Assembly: GCA_017694175.1 (NCBI GenBank)
Contig: JADINE010000004.1
Coordinates: 1 to 34,978 of the forward strand
Direction of reading: 5' to 3'
DNA: 34,978 bases
Source: Candidatus Enterousia excrementavium
Lineage (GTDB): Bacteria > Pseudomonadota > Alphaproteobacteria > Rs-D84
The translations under genes and the position numbers were made by a program. The notes beneath the pieces were generated by a model, which was not told the origin of the DNA, ran no database searches, and worked only from the letters and a program-made list of their open reading frames with translations. Below are positions 1-7,624 of this stretch, one piece after another; position 1 is the first letter of the stretch; every line of letters starts with the position of its first letter.

Positions 1-1
1 C

Positions 2-640
2 TATCGTGGTGATATAATTAAAGAATTGCAAAAGTTGTGGACACAAACAAAAGATTCTGTGTATATGTCTGCGGCATATTTTGTCCCGGGCCAGGGCGGA
101 TTGGAACACATGCTGAACGAGGAAAAATCCGGTGTTCACATGACAATTGTTACAAATTCTTTGGCATCAACAAATGCGCCAACGGTGTATGCCAAATGGG
201 AAAAATATCGCAAGCAGTTGATTGAATCTGGTGCTGATGTATATGAATTTATGCTGTCGGCGGAAAACTTGCGTGGTCAACAACATGATCGTGAACGCAA
301 ACAATCCAGTTTTTCTGTGATGCACAGTAAAACAATTGTGTTTGATGACGATATTTCATGGATAGGAAGTTTTAATTTGGATCCGCGCAGTGCATATTAT
401 AACACTGAAAACGTGGCGATTTTTGAAAGCAGTGATTTTGCGGCCAAATTACGCGAAATGATTATACGTGATACAAAAACTTCGTGGCGCGTTACATTGG
501 ACAAAGATGGCGATCCGGTTTGGACGGGCAGTCGCTCCGGCGATAAAAAGCCGCGTGTATATCATCACAGCCCAGACACATCCGTGTTCCGTCGCGCATG
601 GAAGATTTTAACCAATCTGGTTCCGGAAAAATTCGTATAA
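2..640 (+). CDS. Phospholipase D / cardiolipin synthase-like protein, C-terminal part (5' truncated by window edge)
   Basis: Reading frame is open to the window edge. HxK motif context 'MHSKTIVFDDDISWIGSFNLDPRSAYYNTE' is typical of PLD HKD proteins. Confidence 0.85.
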   Translation, partial: YRGDIIKELQKLWTQTKDSVYMSAAYFVPGQGGLEHMLNEEKSGVHMTIVTNSLASTNAPTVYAKWEKYRKQLIESGADVYEFMLSAENLRGQQHDRERKQSSFSVMHSKTIVFDDDISWIGSFNLDPRSAYYNTENVAIFESSDFAAKLREMIIRDTKTSWRVTLDKDGDPVWTGSRSGDKKPRVYHHSPDTSVFRRAWKILTNLVPEKFV

Positions 641-648
641 AAAATATA

Positions 649-679
649 ATAAAAACACCGGCAAATGCCGGTATTTTTT
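649..679 (+). terminator. Rho-independent terminator
   Basis: accggcaaatgccggt hairpin followed by a T run, directly after the PLD stop codon. Confidence 0.85.
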
Positions 680-700
680 ACATAAAAAAACGCCGAAAAC

Positions 701-797
701 AAACGTTGAATTAGATTCAGCACCGTTTTCACAGGATAATTTTGCATGTTTCTCGGGCGACTGTCAATTAAAAAATGCCGAATCTAATTCAACGTTT
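701..797. repeat. 18-bp perfect inverted repeat with 61-bp spacer
   Basis: aaacgttgaattagattc (701-718) and gaatctaattcaacgttt (780-797) are exact reverse complements. Confidence 0.9.
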
Positions 798-817
798 TTG
801 TACCGCCCAGGGGGAAA

Positions 818-1465
818 ATGATGAGAGTTATAAACAAAATTTTAATGTCCTGTTTAACGATGTTGTTTTCGTGGCAATATGGTGCGCATGCATTTCATTA
901 CAATAAAAATTTATCGGCGGATTGTGACAGTTATTGTTCACAATACGGCGAAAAAAGCGGTGTGTCTGCGGGGCTTTTCCCAAATTATTATGGATATGAT
1001 TATGGCAGATTCGGCAGTTGCCATTGTTTTACATCGGCTGAAATAAGTATTATCAGAAATTGTTATAACAAAGCCTGTACAGGTGCCAACATGACTGGAA
1101 CAATGCGTGCGTATATTTATGTTCCTGCTTCCAGCATGTGGTGCAGTATGGCAACCGAAGGGGCTGTTGAAAATTGTGTTTGCAAATCTGGGTACTATAA
1201 CGTTTTTTATTCCAACGGTCAGGGATTAGTATGCAATCGGTGCATTGCCGGCCATTATTGCACTGGTGGAAAAACTTTTTCTTGCTCGCGGGGATATTAC
1301 AGCAATGCTGGTGCATCCAGTTGTTCGAAATGTCCGGATAATCCGCCGGCAACCAGTGCGTCGGCCGCCAATGGGATTAACAAATGTTATTTGCCGGCCA
1401 ATGTTACGATTTCGGACACCAGTGGTGATTATCTGTTTACGAATAATTGTTTCTTTGCTTCATAA
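818..1465 (+). CDS. Exported Cys-rich protein with GYY...CSKCP motifs
   Basis: N-terminal signal peptide-like region. Cys pairs CVCKSGYY, CNRCIAGHYC and CSRGYYSNAGASSCSKCP. C-terminal module matches the 28178-28819 protein. Confidence 0.8.
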   Translation: MMRVINKILMSCLTMLFSWQYGAHAFHYNKNLSADCDSYCSQYGEKSGVSAGLFPNYYGYDYGRFGSCHCFTSAEISIIRNCYNKACTGANMTGTMRAYIYVPASSMWCSMATEGAVENCVCKSGYYNVFYSNGQGLVCNRCIAGHYCTGGKTFSCSRGYYSNAGASSCSKCPDNPPATSASAANGINKCYLPANVTISDTSGDYLFTNNCFFAS

Positions 1466-1467
1466 AA

Positions 1468-2418
1468 ATGGCACCAAAAGTATCTGTTATTATTGCGAAT
1501 TATAACAATGCCAAATATTTACCAGATTGTTTGCGCAGCGTTGCGACACAGTCTTTTTCTGATTTCGAATGCATTGTTGTGGACGATGGTTCAACTGATG
1601 ATTCGGCAAAAATAATTCGAAAATTTGCACGCAAAGACGGACGATTTGTACCTGTGTTTCAGAAAAATGCCGGGGCATCTGCTGCGCGCAATCGCGGTCT
1701 GGATATGGCGCGCGGGGAATACATTGCGTTTTTAGATTCTGATGATTGTTTTTGTCCGGATGCATTGCTTATCATGTATAACCTGATTACGCAAAATAAC
1801 GCAGACCTGGTTGGGGGTGGCGGTGCGCTTGTAATGGATGATTTCAAGTTATCCGATGGTCACACGCAAAATTTCATAAATCCTCCGTTTCGTGTTTATA
1901 TGAATACAATCCCTGCATTAAAGCATATTGCCACGTTGGGTAATAATTACAGATTCGTGTGGGTATGGCGCCGAATGTTTCGTCGTGATGTTATTGGTGA
2001 AACGCGTTTTGATACGAATTTATACCCAGGCGAAGACACTTGTTTTATTTTGGAAGTAATGCCGCGTGCAACCAAAATTGTGGAAACGCCGGCTATGGTT
2101 GTATTTCACAGGTCTGCGCCAACGGCGATATCTGCGGCAGTGTTTAATCAGAAAACGTTTGCATATATAACCCCTACGATGCGCCGGTTACGTTGGATAA
2201 TGGATACAATGTATCCAGCAAATTTCAGCGCATGGTTTTACAAATATTATATGGAACTGGTGATAAATGAAACAATTTGTCGCGCCATGAAATATGGTCG
2301 ATTGCGGCACCAAGTTGCAGATCATCTGCGGCCGATATATGGCACACGTATTTTGCCAACTAAATATTTGCGGTGGCCAAAGCGTTTGATTTTTTGGTTG
2401 TTTATGAAGGTATTTTAA
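1468..2418 (+). CDS. Family 2 glycosyltransferase
   Basis: VSVIIANYNNAKYLPDCLRSVATQSFSDFECIVVDDGSTDDS...FLDSDD is a GT2 signature. ATG at 1468 is the preferred start within the 1447 ORF. Confidence 0.93.
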   Translation: MAPKVSVIIANYNNAKYLPDCLRSVATQSFSDFECIVVDDGSTDDSAKIIRKFARKDGRFVPVFQKNAGASAARNRGLDMARGEYIAFLDSDDCFCPDALLIMYNLITQNNADLVGGGGALVMDDFKLSDGHTQNFINPPFRVYMNTIPALKHIATLGNNYRFVWVWRRMFRRDVIGETRFDTNLYPGEDTCFILEVMPRATKIVETPAMVVFHRSAPTAISAAVFNQKTFAYITPTMRRLRWIMDTMYPANFSAWFYKYYMELVINETICRAMKYGRLRHQVADHLRPIYGTRILPTKYLRWPKRLIFWLFMKVF

Positions 2419-2419
2419 C

Positions 2420-3469
2420 ATGAAGTTATCGATTATTGTTCCGTGTTATAACGTTGCTCCATATCTGGAACGTGGGTTACGCAGTTTATCCAATCAAACA
2501 CTGCGCGATGATTTCGAGATTATTTGCATTGACGATGCATCCACAGATGACACATTGGCGATATTAAATATGTGGGCTCAACGCGATTTGCGTGTACGTG
2601 TTTTGAAAAATAAAAAGAACAAAGGTGTTGCCGCATCGCGTAATCGGGGTTTGGACATGGCGACCGGCGAATATATCGGTTTTATGGACCCAGATGATTA
2701 TGTTGACAGTGATTTTTTTGAACGGTTGGTAAACACCGCCGATGCCCAGAAATCCCAGGCCGCGTGTGGACAATTATGCGTCATAGAGGTTACCGGTAAA
2801 AAACACAAAGACCCTTATCGCAGTGTTACTGAATTGCGCAAAACGTTGCACAATTTCAAATATCACTATACTGCGATATACCGTCGCGATTTTATAAACG
2901 CACATAATATCAGATATCCAAATTTGTCCATTAACGAAGACAGCGTTTTTGAAACCATGGTAAAATGCGCAATGACGACAAATTTGCCTTTGGTATGTGG
3001 CACGTACTATTATTATTGCAGACGCATGGAATCGTTAAATGCAGATTGGTGGCCTGAATCAAAAATCAAAGAATCTGTGACAGGTGTTGAAACAATTATT
3101 GATATTTATAACAACACCCCAGTTACCATGCGAGATTATATATGCGGCGCATACGGATACTTTAATTATTTACGTGATGTTACTTTAATAAAGAACACAA
3201 AAACGAAAATATTTGTTGCTTCCAATATGTGTCGAATTTTCAAGAAAATGAAATATAAACAAAAACTGGGCACAGAAAACACCCCCCTGTACCTGGCGCT
3301 ATTAAACGATGACCCAAACGGCGTAATTGATGTATTGAAAGCACAGAAATGGTATACGCGCACATATAAATTATTTGGGCGCATCAAATTCTTGACTGTT
3401 GCATTTACGCGTACACGGCGTGACATCCGTCTTTTTGGCATATTAATTTATCGTATGAATTTAACCTGA
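2420..3469 (+). CDS. Family 2 glycosyltransferase
   Basis: LSIIVPCYNVAPYLERGLRSLSNQTL...DDASTDDT...FMDPDDYV. Confidence 0.93.
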   Translation: MKLSIIVPCYNVAPYLERGLRSLSNQTLRDDFEIICIDDASTDDTLAILNMWAQRDLRVRVLKNKKNKGVAASRNRGLDMATGEYIGFMDPDDYVDSDFFERLVNTADAQKSQAACGQLCVIEVTGKKHKDPYRSVTELRKTLHNFKYHYTAIYRRDFINAHNIRYPNLSINEDSVFETMVKCAMTTNLPLVCGTYYYYCRRMESLNADWWPESKIKESVTGVETIIDIYNNTPVTMRDYICGAYGYFNYLRDVTLIKNTKTKIFVASNMCRIFKKMKYKQKLGTENTPLYLALLNDDPNGVIDVLKAQKWYTRTYKLFGRIKFLTVAFTRTRRDIRLFGILIYRMNLT

Positions 3470-3499
3470 TAAAAACACCGGCAAATGCCGGTATTTTTT
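3469..3499 (+). terminator. Rho-independent terminator (hairpin also usable by the minus-strand gene at 3506)
   Basis: Same accggcaaatgccggt hairpin and T run; 31 bp identical to 649-679. Confidence 0.85.
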
Positions 3500-3505
3500 T
3501 ATTAT

Positions 3506-3700
3506 TTAAATTGTGTTTAATGGCCGGCGGACTAAATTCATAAATAAAATTAATTGCAGATTTGTTGGGCGCACAATGCCACGAACTATGTTTTGGTATC
3601 CGCGTTCGTTTGTATCAAACGTATTGCACATTTCCAACACAGGAATATTGCACTCGCAGCGAATTTTTTCTATTTCCTGGCCCAGTGATAACTTTGTCAT
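3506..3700 (-). CDS. Small XRE/HTH-like protein (64 aa)
   Basis: MTKLSLGQEIEKIRCECNIPVLEMCNTFDTNERGYQNIVRGIVRPTNLQL fits the XRE HTH pattern (GxxI..R...I.v.e....f...Y..I.rG...Pt). Bounded by terminators. Confidence 0.55.
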   Translation of the reverse strand: MTKLSLGQEIEKIRCECNIPVLEMCNTFDTNERGYQNIVRGIVRPTNLQLILFMNLVRRPLNTI

Positions 3701-3726
3701 TTTGCACCCCACGCTTGTTATGCAAC

Positions 3727-3754
3727 AAAAAACCACTGGAATAAATTCAAGTGG
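3727..3754 (-). terminator. Intrinsic terminator of a minus-strand leader/ncRNA
   Basis: Minus strand reads CCACTtGAATTTATTCcAGTGG followed by TTTTTT. Confidence 0.7.
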
Positions 3755-3892
3755 TTGGAGGATACAAACTATAATAGAGTATAGCGGGCTTATTCAACAT
3801 ATTCACCGCCCTCCAACCAAGAGTTGGAGATATTTCAATTACATAATTGCTCTATTGGGGTTTGTATGCCCCGCAACGGAACGCCCGCTGCG
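3727..3892 (-). ncRNA. Candidate structured RNA or 5' leader (about 166 nt), unidentified class
   Basis: Upstream -35 TTGCAT (3922-3927), 17-nt spacer, -10 TATAAT (3899-3904), and an intrinsic terminator at 3727-3754. Multiple perfect complementary segments in between. Confidence 0.55.
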
Positions 3893-3898
3893 CCAGGA

Positions 3899-3927
3899 AT
3901 TATAACACGGAAATTTTGCAAATGCAA
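3899..3927 (-). promoter_or_regulatory. Sigma70-like promoter for the candidate RNA
   Basis: TTGCAT-N17-TATAAT on the minus strand. Confidence 0.6.
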
Positions 3928-3982
3928 ACAGTGGCGGCACTTTTTCAATCTGTTTTTACAGTTGCAAAATTACGCCGATAAT

Positions 3983-4010
3983 AAAAAAAGCCGGCATTTG
4001 CCGGCCTTTT
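3983..4010 (-). terminator. Terminator of guaC
   Basis: gccggcaaatgccggc hairpin followed by TTTTTTT on the minus strand. Confidence 0.8.
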
Positions 4011-5102
4011 TTATTCGCCAAACACAGTATTTAATTGCGTATTTACCCGGTAAAAAGTTGTGCATTTTGAAACATCTTTTAACCGGCGTGCCCCGATATA
4101 GGTCATATACGATCGCAGCCCACCCAAAATATCCTGGTTCATTTTGTCGATGGAACCGCGCAGGGGCACTTCTACAACGCGGCCTTCGCTGGCGCGATAT
4201 TTGGGCATGCCGTGATAGTGCTTGTTTTGTGCATACTCAGACGACATTCCGTAAAACACTTTGAATTGTTTTGTTTCGATAACTTGCTTTCCGGTTTTTT
4301 CATCGATTTGATTAGTGATAAATTTTCTTTCGATAATATCGCCGGCGGCTTCGGCGCACCCAGCGTAAAACCCGCCCATCATTACAAAATCAGCCCCTGC
4401 GCCAAACGCTTTGCAGATGTCGCCAATATGCACCACGCCGCCATCACTGCAAATCATGCCGCCAATTCCGTGGGCAGTATCGGCGCATTCGAATATAGTC
4501 GACAATTGTGGCCGGCCAACGCCAGTAATTCTGCGTGTAATGCATGCGCTGCCACTGCCGATGCCGCATTTAACAATATCTGCGCCGGATAAAATTAAAT
4601 CTTCCACCAATTCCGCAGTAACTGCATTACCAACCATAAGCAGTATATCAGGGAATTTTTGCCGCATTTTGATAACCAAATCTTTCACCCGTGGGATATA
4701 TGCGTTCGGCACATCGATACAAATATTGCGGCACTTATCAGGATATTGCGTTAATATTGTTTCGATTTTTTCGTAATCTTCGTCCCGCAGCCCCATGGAC
4801 AAAAACACATAATCGCGGCAATCATTGGTTGTTATGAATTTTATTAAATCTTCCAACGGATAGTGCTTGTGCAGGCAACAAAACATTTTATTTTGCATCA
4901 TGTGCAACGCCACTTCAAAAGTACCCACGGTTGCCATATTTGCGGAAATAATTCCTGTGCCAACGATGCGGCGTGGGCACCATTTGAATTTGTATTCACG
5001 TGTAACTTCTACTTCTGATCTGGAATTAATAAAAGATCGTTTAGGTTTGACCAGAACATCTTTGAAATCCAGTTCTGTTTGTTCATAAATTTTCATACCC
5101 AA
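4011..5102 (-). CDS. guaC: GMP reductase (IMPDH/GMPR family)
   Basis: FKDVLVKPKRS, GTGIISANMATVGTFEVA, LSGADIVKCGIGSGSACITRRITGVGRPQLS, SDGGVV and KVFYGMSS match GuaC. Confidence 0.88.
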   Translation of the reverse strand: MGMKIYEQTELDFKDVLVKPKRSFINSRSEVEVTREYKFKWCPRRIVGTGIISANMATVGTFEVALHMMQNKMFCCLHKHYPLEDLIKFITTNDCRDYVFLSMGLRDEDYEKIETILTQYPDKCRNICIDVPNAYIPRVKDLVIKMRQKFPDILLMVGNAVTAELVEDLILSGADIVKCGIGSGSACITRRITGVGRPQLSTIFECADTAHGIGGMICSDGGVVHIGDICKAFGAGADFVMMGGFYAGCAEAAGDIIERKFITNQIDEKTGKQVIETKQFKVFYGMSSEYAQNKHYHGMPKYRASEGRVVEVPLRGSIDKMNQDILGGLRSYMTYIGARRLKDVSKCTTFYRVNTQLNTVFGE

Positions 5103-5118
5103 TCCTTTTGTTACCTTT

Positions 5119-5157
5119 GATACAATTCATAATATGCCGCAAAAATTGTATCTGCAA
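5119..5157 (-). promoter_or_regulatory. Promoter with overlapping 9-bp palindromic operator-like site upstream of guaC
   Basis: Minus -35 TTGCAG (5152-5157), N17, -10 TATTAT (5129-5134). Perfect inverted repeat gatacaatt (5119-5127) / aattgtatc (5144-5152). Confidence 0.5.
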
Positions 5158-5181
5158 TAAAAAAGGGTAAAAAAGGCTGTA

Positions 5182-5219
5182 AAAAAACACGAAAAAAACA
5201 TTGACGAATCGTGTTTTTT
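5182..5219. terminator. Terminator-like hairpin in a divergent intergenic region
   Basis: aaaaaacacga (5182-5192) pairs with tcgtgtttttt (5209-5219). Confidence 0.45.
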
Positions 5220-5277
5220 ATTTGCGCGCCTTGTCACAATGTGATAAAATAAGATGTAATAGAAGGGAAGATTTTGC

Positions 5278-7479
5278 ATGAAAAGATTAATTGCCGTTGT
5301 AAGTAGTTTGCTGGTTTTACCTGCATTTGCGGAAATTGCGCCCGAATATTATTACGCAGATTTGATGGCGCAATACGCGGATCAAATGCCGGATGCCCAG
5401 TTCATAGATGACGAGATTCCCCAGGAACCTGAATCCGAACCTGAAACGGACGTTGCCCCGGAACAGCCTGTGACGCCGGTGGTTCCAACGGCGGTAAGTC
5501 CCCGCAACGCCAGTGGTCGTTCCGCTGCCTCGCGTGCGGTGGTATCTAATACAACGACGTCCGCGCGAAATGTTGCGGCGCGCAATGTAACAAATGCGAA
5601 TGTGGCGCGCAGCGTAACAACGCGTCCAACCACGGTTTCACGCACGAACACAACCACGTCACGTGCGGCAACAACAACTGCTTCGCGTGCATCAACTGCG
5701 CGTGCCACGGCAACAAACACAGTTTCAAATCGTCCGTCGGTAACGGTTCGATCCACGGGCAATGTTGCGGCAAAACAAACGCCGGGTGTAACATCGCGTA
5801 ACGCGTCAAAAACAAATGCGAACACTGCACGTGCGTCAATTGTACAAACGGATACGGTGAATACCCCGCTGTATATCAGCAGCCGTGTTGGTGTAACCAA
5901 TCCGTCCAATGTAACAACGCGTGTACCGACGATTCGTGTTGGTTCGGCCACAACGGCCACAACCAGCACAACAACGTCGTCTGAAACGGTTTCCAGTACG
6001 GCATCGATTGATGAATTGGCGCAATTAACCGATTATTGCAAGGCTCAATATGTGGCCTGTATGGATAATTTCTGTAACGTTCTGGATGATAACCAGGGTC
6101 GTTGCAGTTGCAGTGCCAACCTGGATAACTATGCCGAAACCGAAGCGGCTTTGAAGCAAGCCACCGAAGATTTACAAGATGTTGCATTACAAATTCAATA
6201 CATCGGCCTTTCCGCGGATCAGGTTGAAACCCTGTTCACCCAGACCGAAGCCGAATTGGAAATGCAATCGTCCAGTGATAACAGCCAGTTAAAGAATGAT
6301 TTGGATAAAATCAAAAACATGATTGTTGATGTTAAATCTGGCACACCAACCACATCAACGGGGATGAGTTTTGACCTGTCGGGGCTGTTGGATTTCACAA
6401 TCGACAGCACTGGGTTTGATTTGTCGTCGCTTTTGGGCAGTATGAGTGGCAATAACAACAGCATCAGCAACCAGCGTGGCGATCAGTTGTACGATACTGC
6501 CTCGGCACGGTGCAAGGCTGCTGTGTTAAACAGCTGTGCGGCCCAGGGCGTTGATACAACAATCATTACCAATTCATATGATTTGGAAATTGACAAGGCT
6601 TGCATACAATATGAACGCGCATTGACTGAATCAAACGAACAAATGTCTGCGACGGTGCGTAACGCGAAAAGTGTATTGCAACGTGCACGTTTGATGGTTG
6701 CCCAGCAAAAGAATCAATATGATTTGCGTGGGTGCGTAAATGCATTGGATACATGTATGCAGGACGATTTCGTATGCGGCGACAATTACGAAAACTGCCT
6801 GGATCCAACCGGGAAATATATAGTAAATGGCGAAGTTGTCGTGGGCAGCACCCCTGGTGCACCTGGCGATATTGATGCCGCGATATATGAAACGTGGAAT
6901 TATGGCGCAGATGGTGCAAATAACGCGTGGGGCTCGCTGGAAACGGGTGGCTCGGATGCTGGCGCAGATGGCAGCACACCAAACACGTTAAGTGACTATA
7001 TAAATCAAACAGTTACGGATACGTCTGCTAAAAGTTCATCGACAAACATGTCAGAGTTCTTGCAGAACAAAATCGGATATCACGATGATTCAGATGGCAA
7101 GAATTATGGTATGTGCATGTCTGTTTTGAACATGTGCCAGGATGTAACATACAAAGGCAGTGGCCAAAACGCGGAATATAATCCACAAAATAATGTGATT
7201 AAAGAATTCCTGAATCGTACATTGGTTCAAATTAAATCCGCCCAGGATACAATTTTGGCGGACTATGCCGAAGAATGCATCACCGACGTTGCGTCTTGCT
7301 TGGCTCAAAATAATTATAATGTAGAAGCCACAGGTGAGATTGGTAACAACATCGCAATACGTGCATGCAAACCGATAATTACAACGTGTATGAGTTTGAA
7401 TGATGTTGATTCCGATGGTTCAGAAACGGGGGGATCGATTTCGGCCACAGACTGGATTAAAAACATCATGAGTAATTAA
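5278..7479 (+). CDS. Large exported protein: low-complexity T/S/R/A-rich N-terminal region plus Cys-rich repeat region
   Basis: Signal peptide MKRLIAVVSSLLVLPAFA. SD gaaggg upstream. Long A/T/S/R/N tract followed by multiple CX6C pairs. Confidence 0.85.
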   Translation: MKRLIAVVSSLLVLPAFAEIAPEYYYADLMAQYADQMPDAQFIDDEIPQEPESEPETDVAPEQPVTPVVPTAVSPRNASGRSAASRAVVSNTTTSARNVAARNVTNANVARSVTTRPTTVSRTNTTTSRAATTTASRASTARATATNTVSNRPSVTVRSTGNVAAKQTPGVTSRNASKTNANTARASIVQTDTVNTPLYISSRVGVTNPSNVTTRVPTIRVGSATTATTSTTTSSETVSSTASIDELAQLTDYCKAQYVACMDNFCNVLDDNQGRCSCSANLDNYAETEAALKQATEDLQDVALQIQYIGLSADQVETLFTQTEAELEMQSSSDNSQLKNDLDKIKNMIVDVKSGTPTTSTGMSFDLSGLLDFTIDSTGFDLSSLLGSMSGNNNSISNQRGDQLYDTASARCKAAVLNSCAAQGVDTTIITNSYDLEIDKACIQYERALTESNEQMSATVRNAKSVLQRARLMVAQQKNQYDLRGCVNALDTCMQDDFVCGDNYENCLDPTGKYIVNGEVVVGSTPGAPGDIDAAIYETWNYGADGANNAWGSLETGGSDAGADGSTPNTLSDYINQTVTDTSAKSSSTNMSEFLQNKIGYHDDSDGKNYGMCMSVLNMCQDVTYKGSGQNAEYNPQNNVIKEFLNRTLVQIKSAQDTILADYAEECITDVASCLAQNNYNVEATGEIGNNIAIRACKPIITTCMSLNDVDSDGSETGGSISATDWIKNIMSN

Positions 7480-7501
7480 AAGGTAATTTATGTGCATATA
7501 C

Positions 7502-7524
7502 AAACGCCCCAACGGGGCGTTTTA
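7502..7524 (+). terminator. Rho-independent terminator
   Basis: aaacgccccaacggggcgtttt hairpin. Confidence 0.75.
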
Positions 7525-7554
7525 TATTTACTGTACGCCACGGCGCGCCACGGC

Positions 7555-7583
7555 AAAAAATACCCCGCATTAATCGCGGGGTA
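7555..7583 (-). terminator. Terminator of the 7625-8650 gene
   Basis: Minus strand reads taccccgcgattaatgcggggtatttttt. Confidence 0.75.
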
Positions 7584-7624
7584 ATTGTCCAATATAAGTT
7601 AATTTACTGTTTTTTTATTCGGCA

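Noticed and set aside
3733-3872. Considered 6S RNA, tmRNA piece, SRP RNA or a CRISPR repeat/tracrRNA for the 3727-3892 RNA
   Set aside because: 5' and 3' ends do not form a 6S closing stem, no tmRNA tag or T-arm, no SRP GGAAG core, no repeat array or cas genes.
3513-3905. Plus-strand ORFs across the candidate RNA region (130 aa and others)
   Set aside because: No domain-like sequence or SD, and they run through predicted hairpins and terminators on the opposite strand.
5382-5969. 195-aa antisense ORF opposite the low-complexity region of the 5278 gene
   Set aside because: Caused by the compositional bias of the A/T/S/R-rich sense sequence. The translation is Val/Thr/Arg/Ala-rich with no domain.
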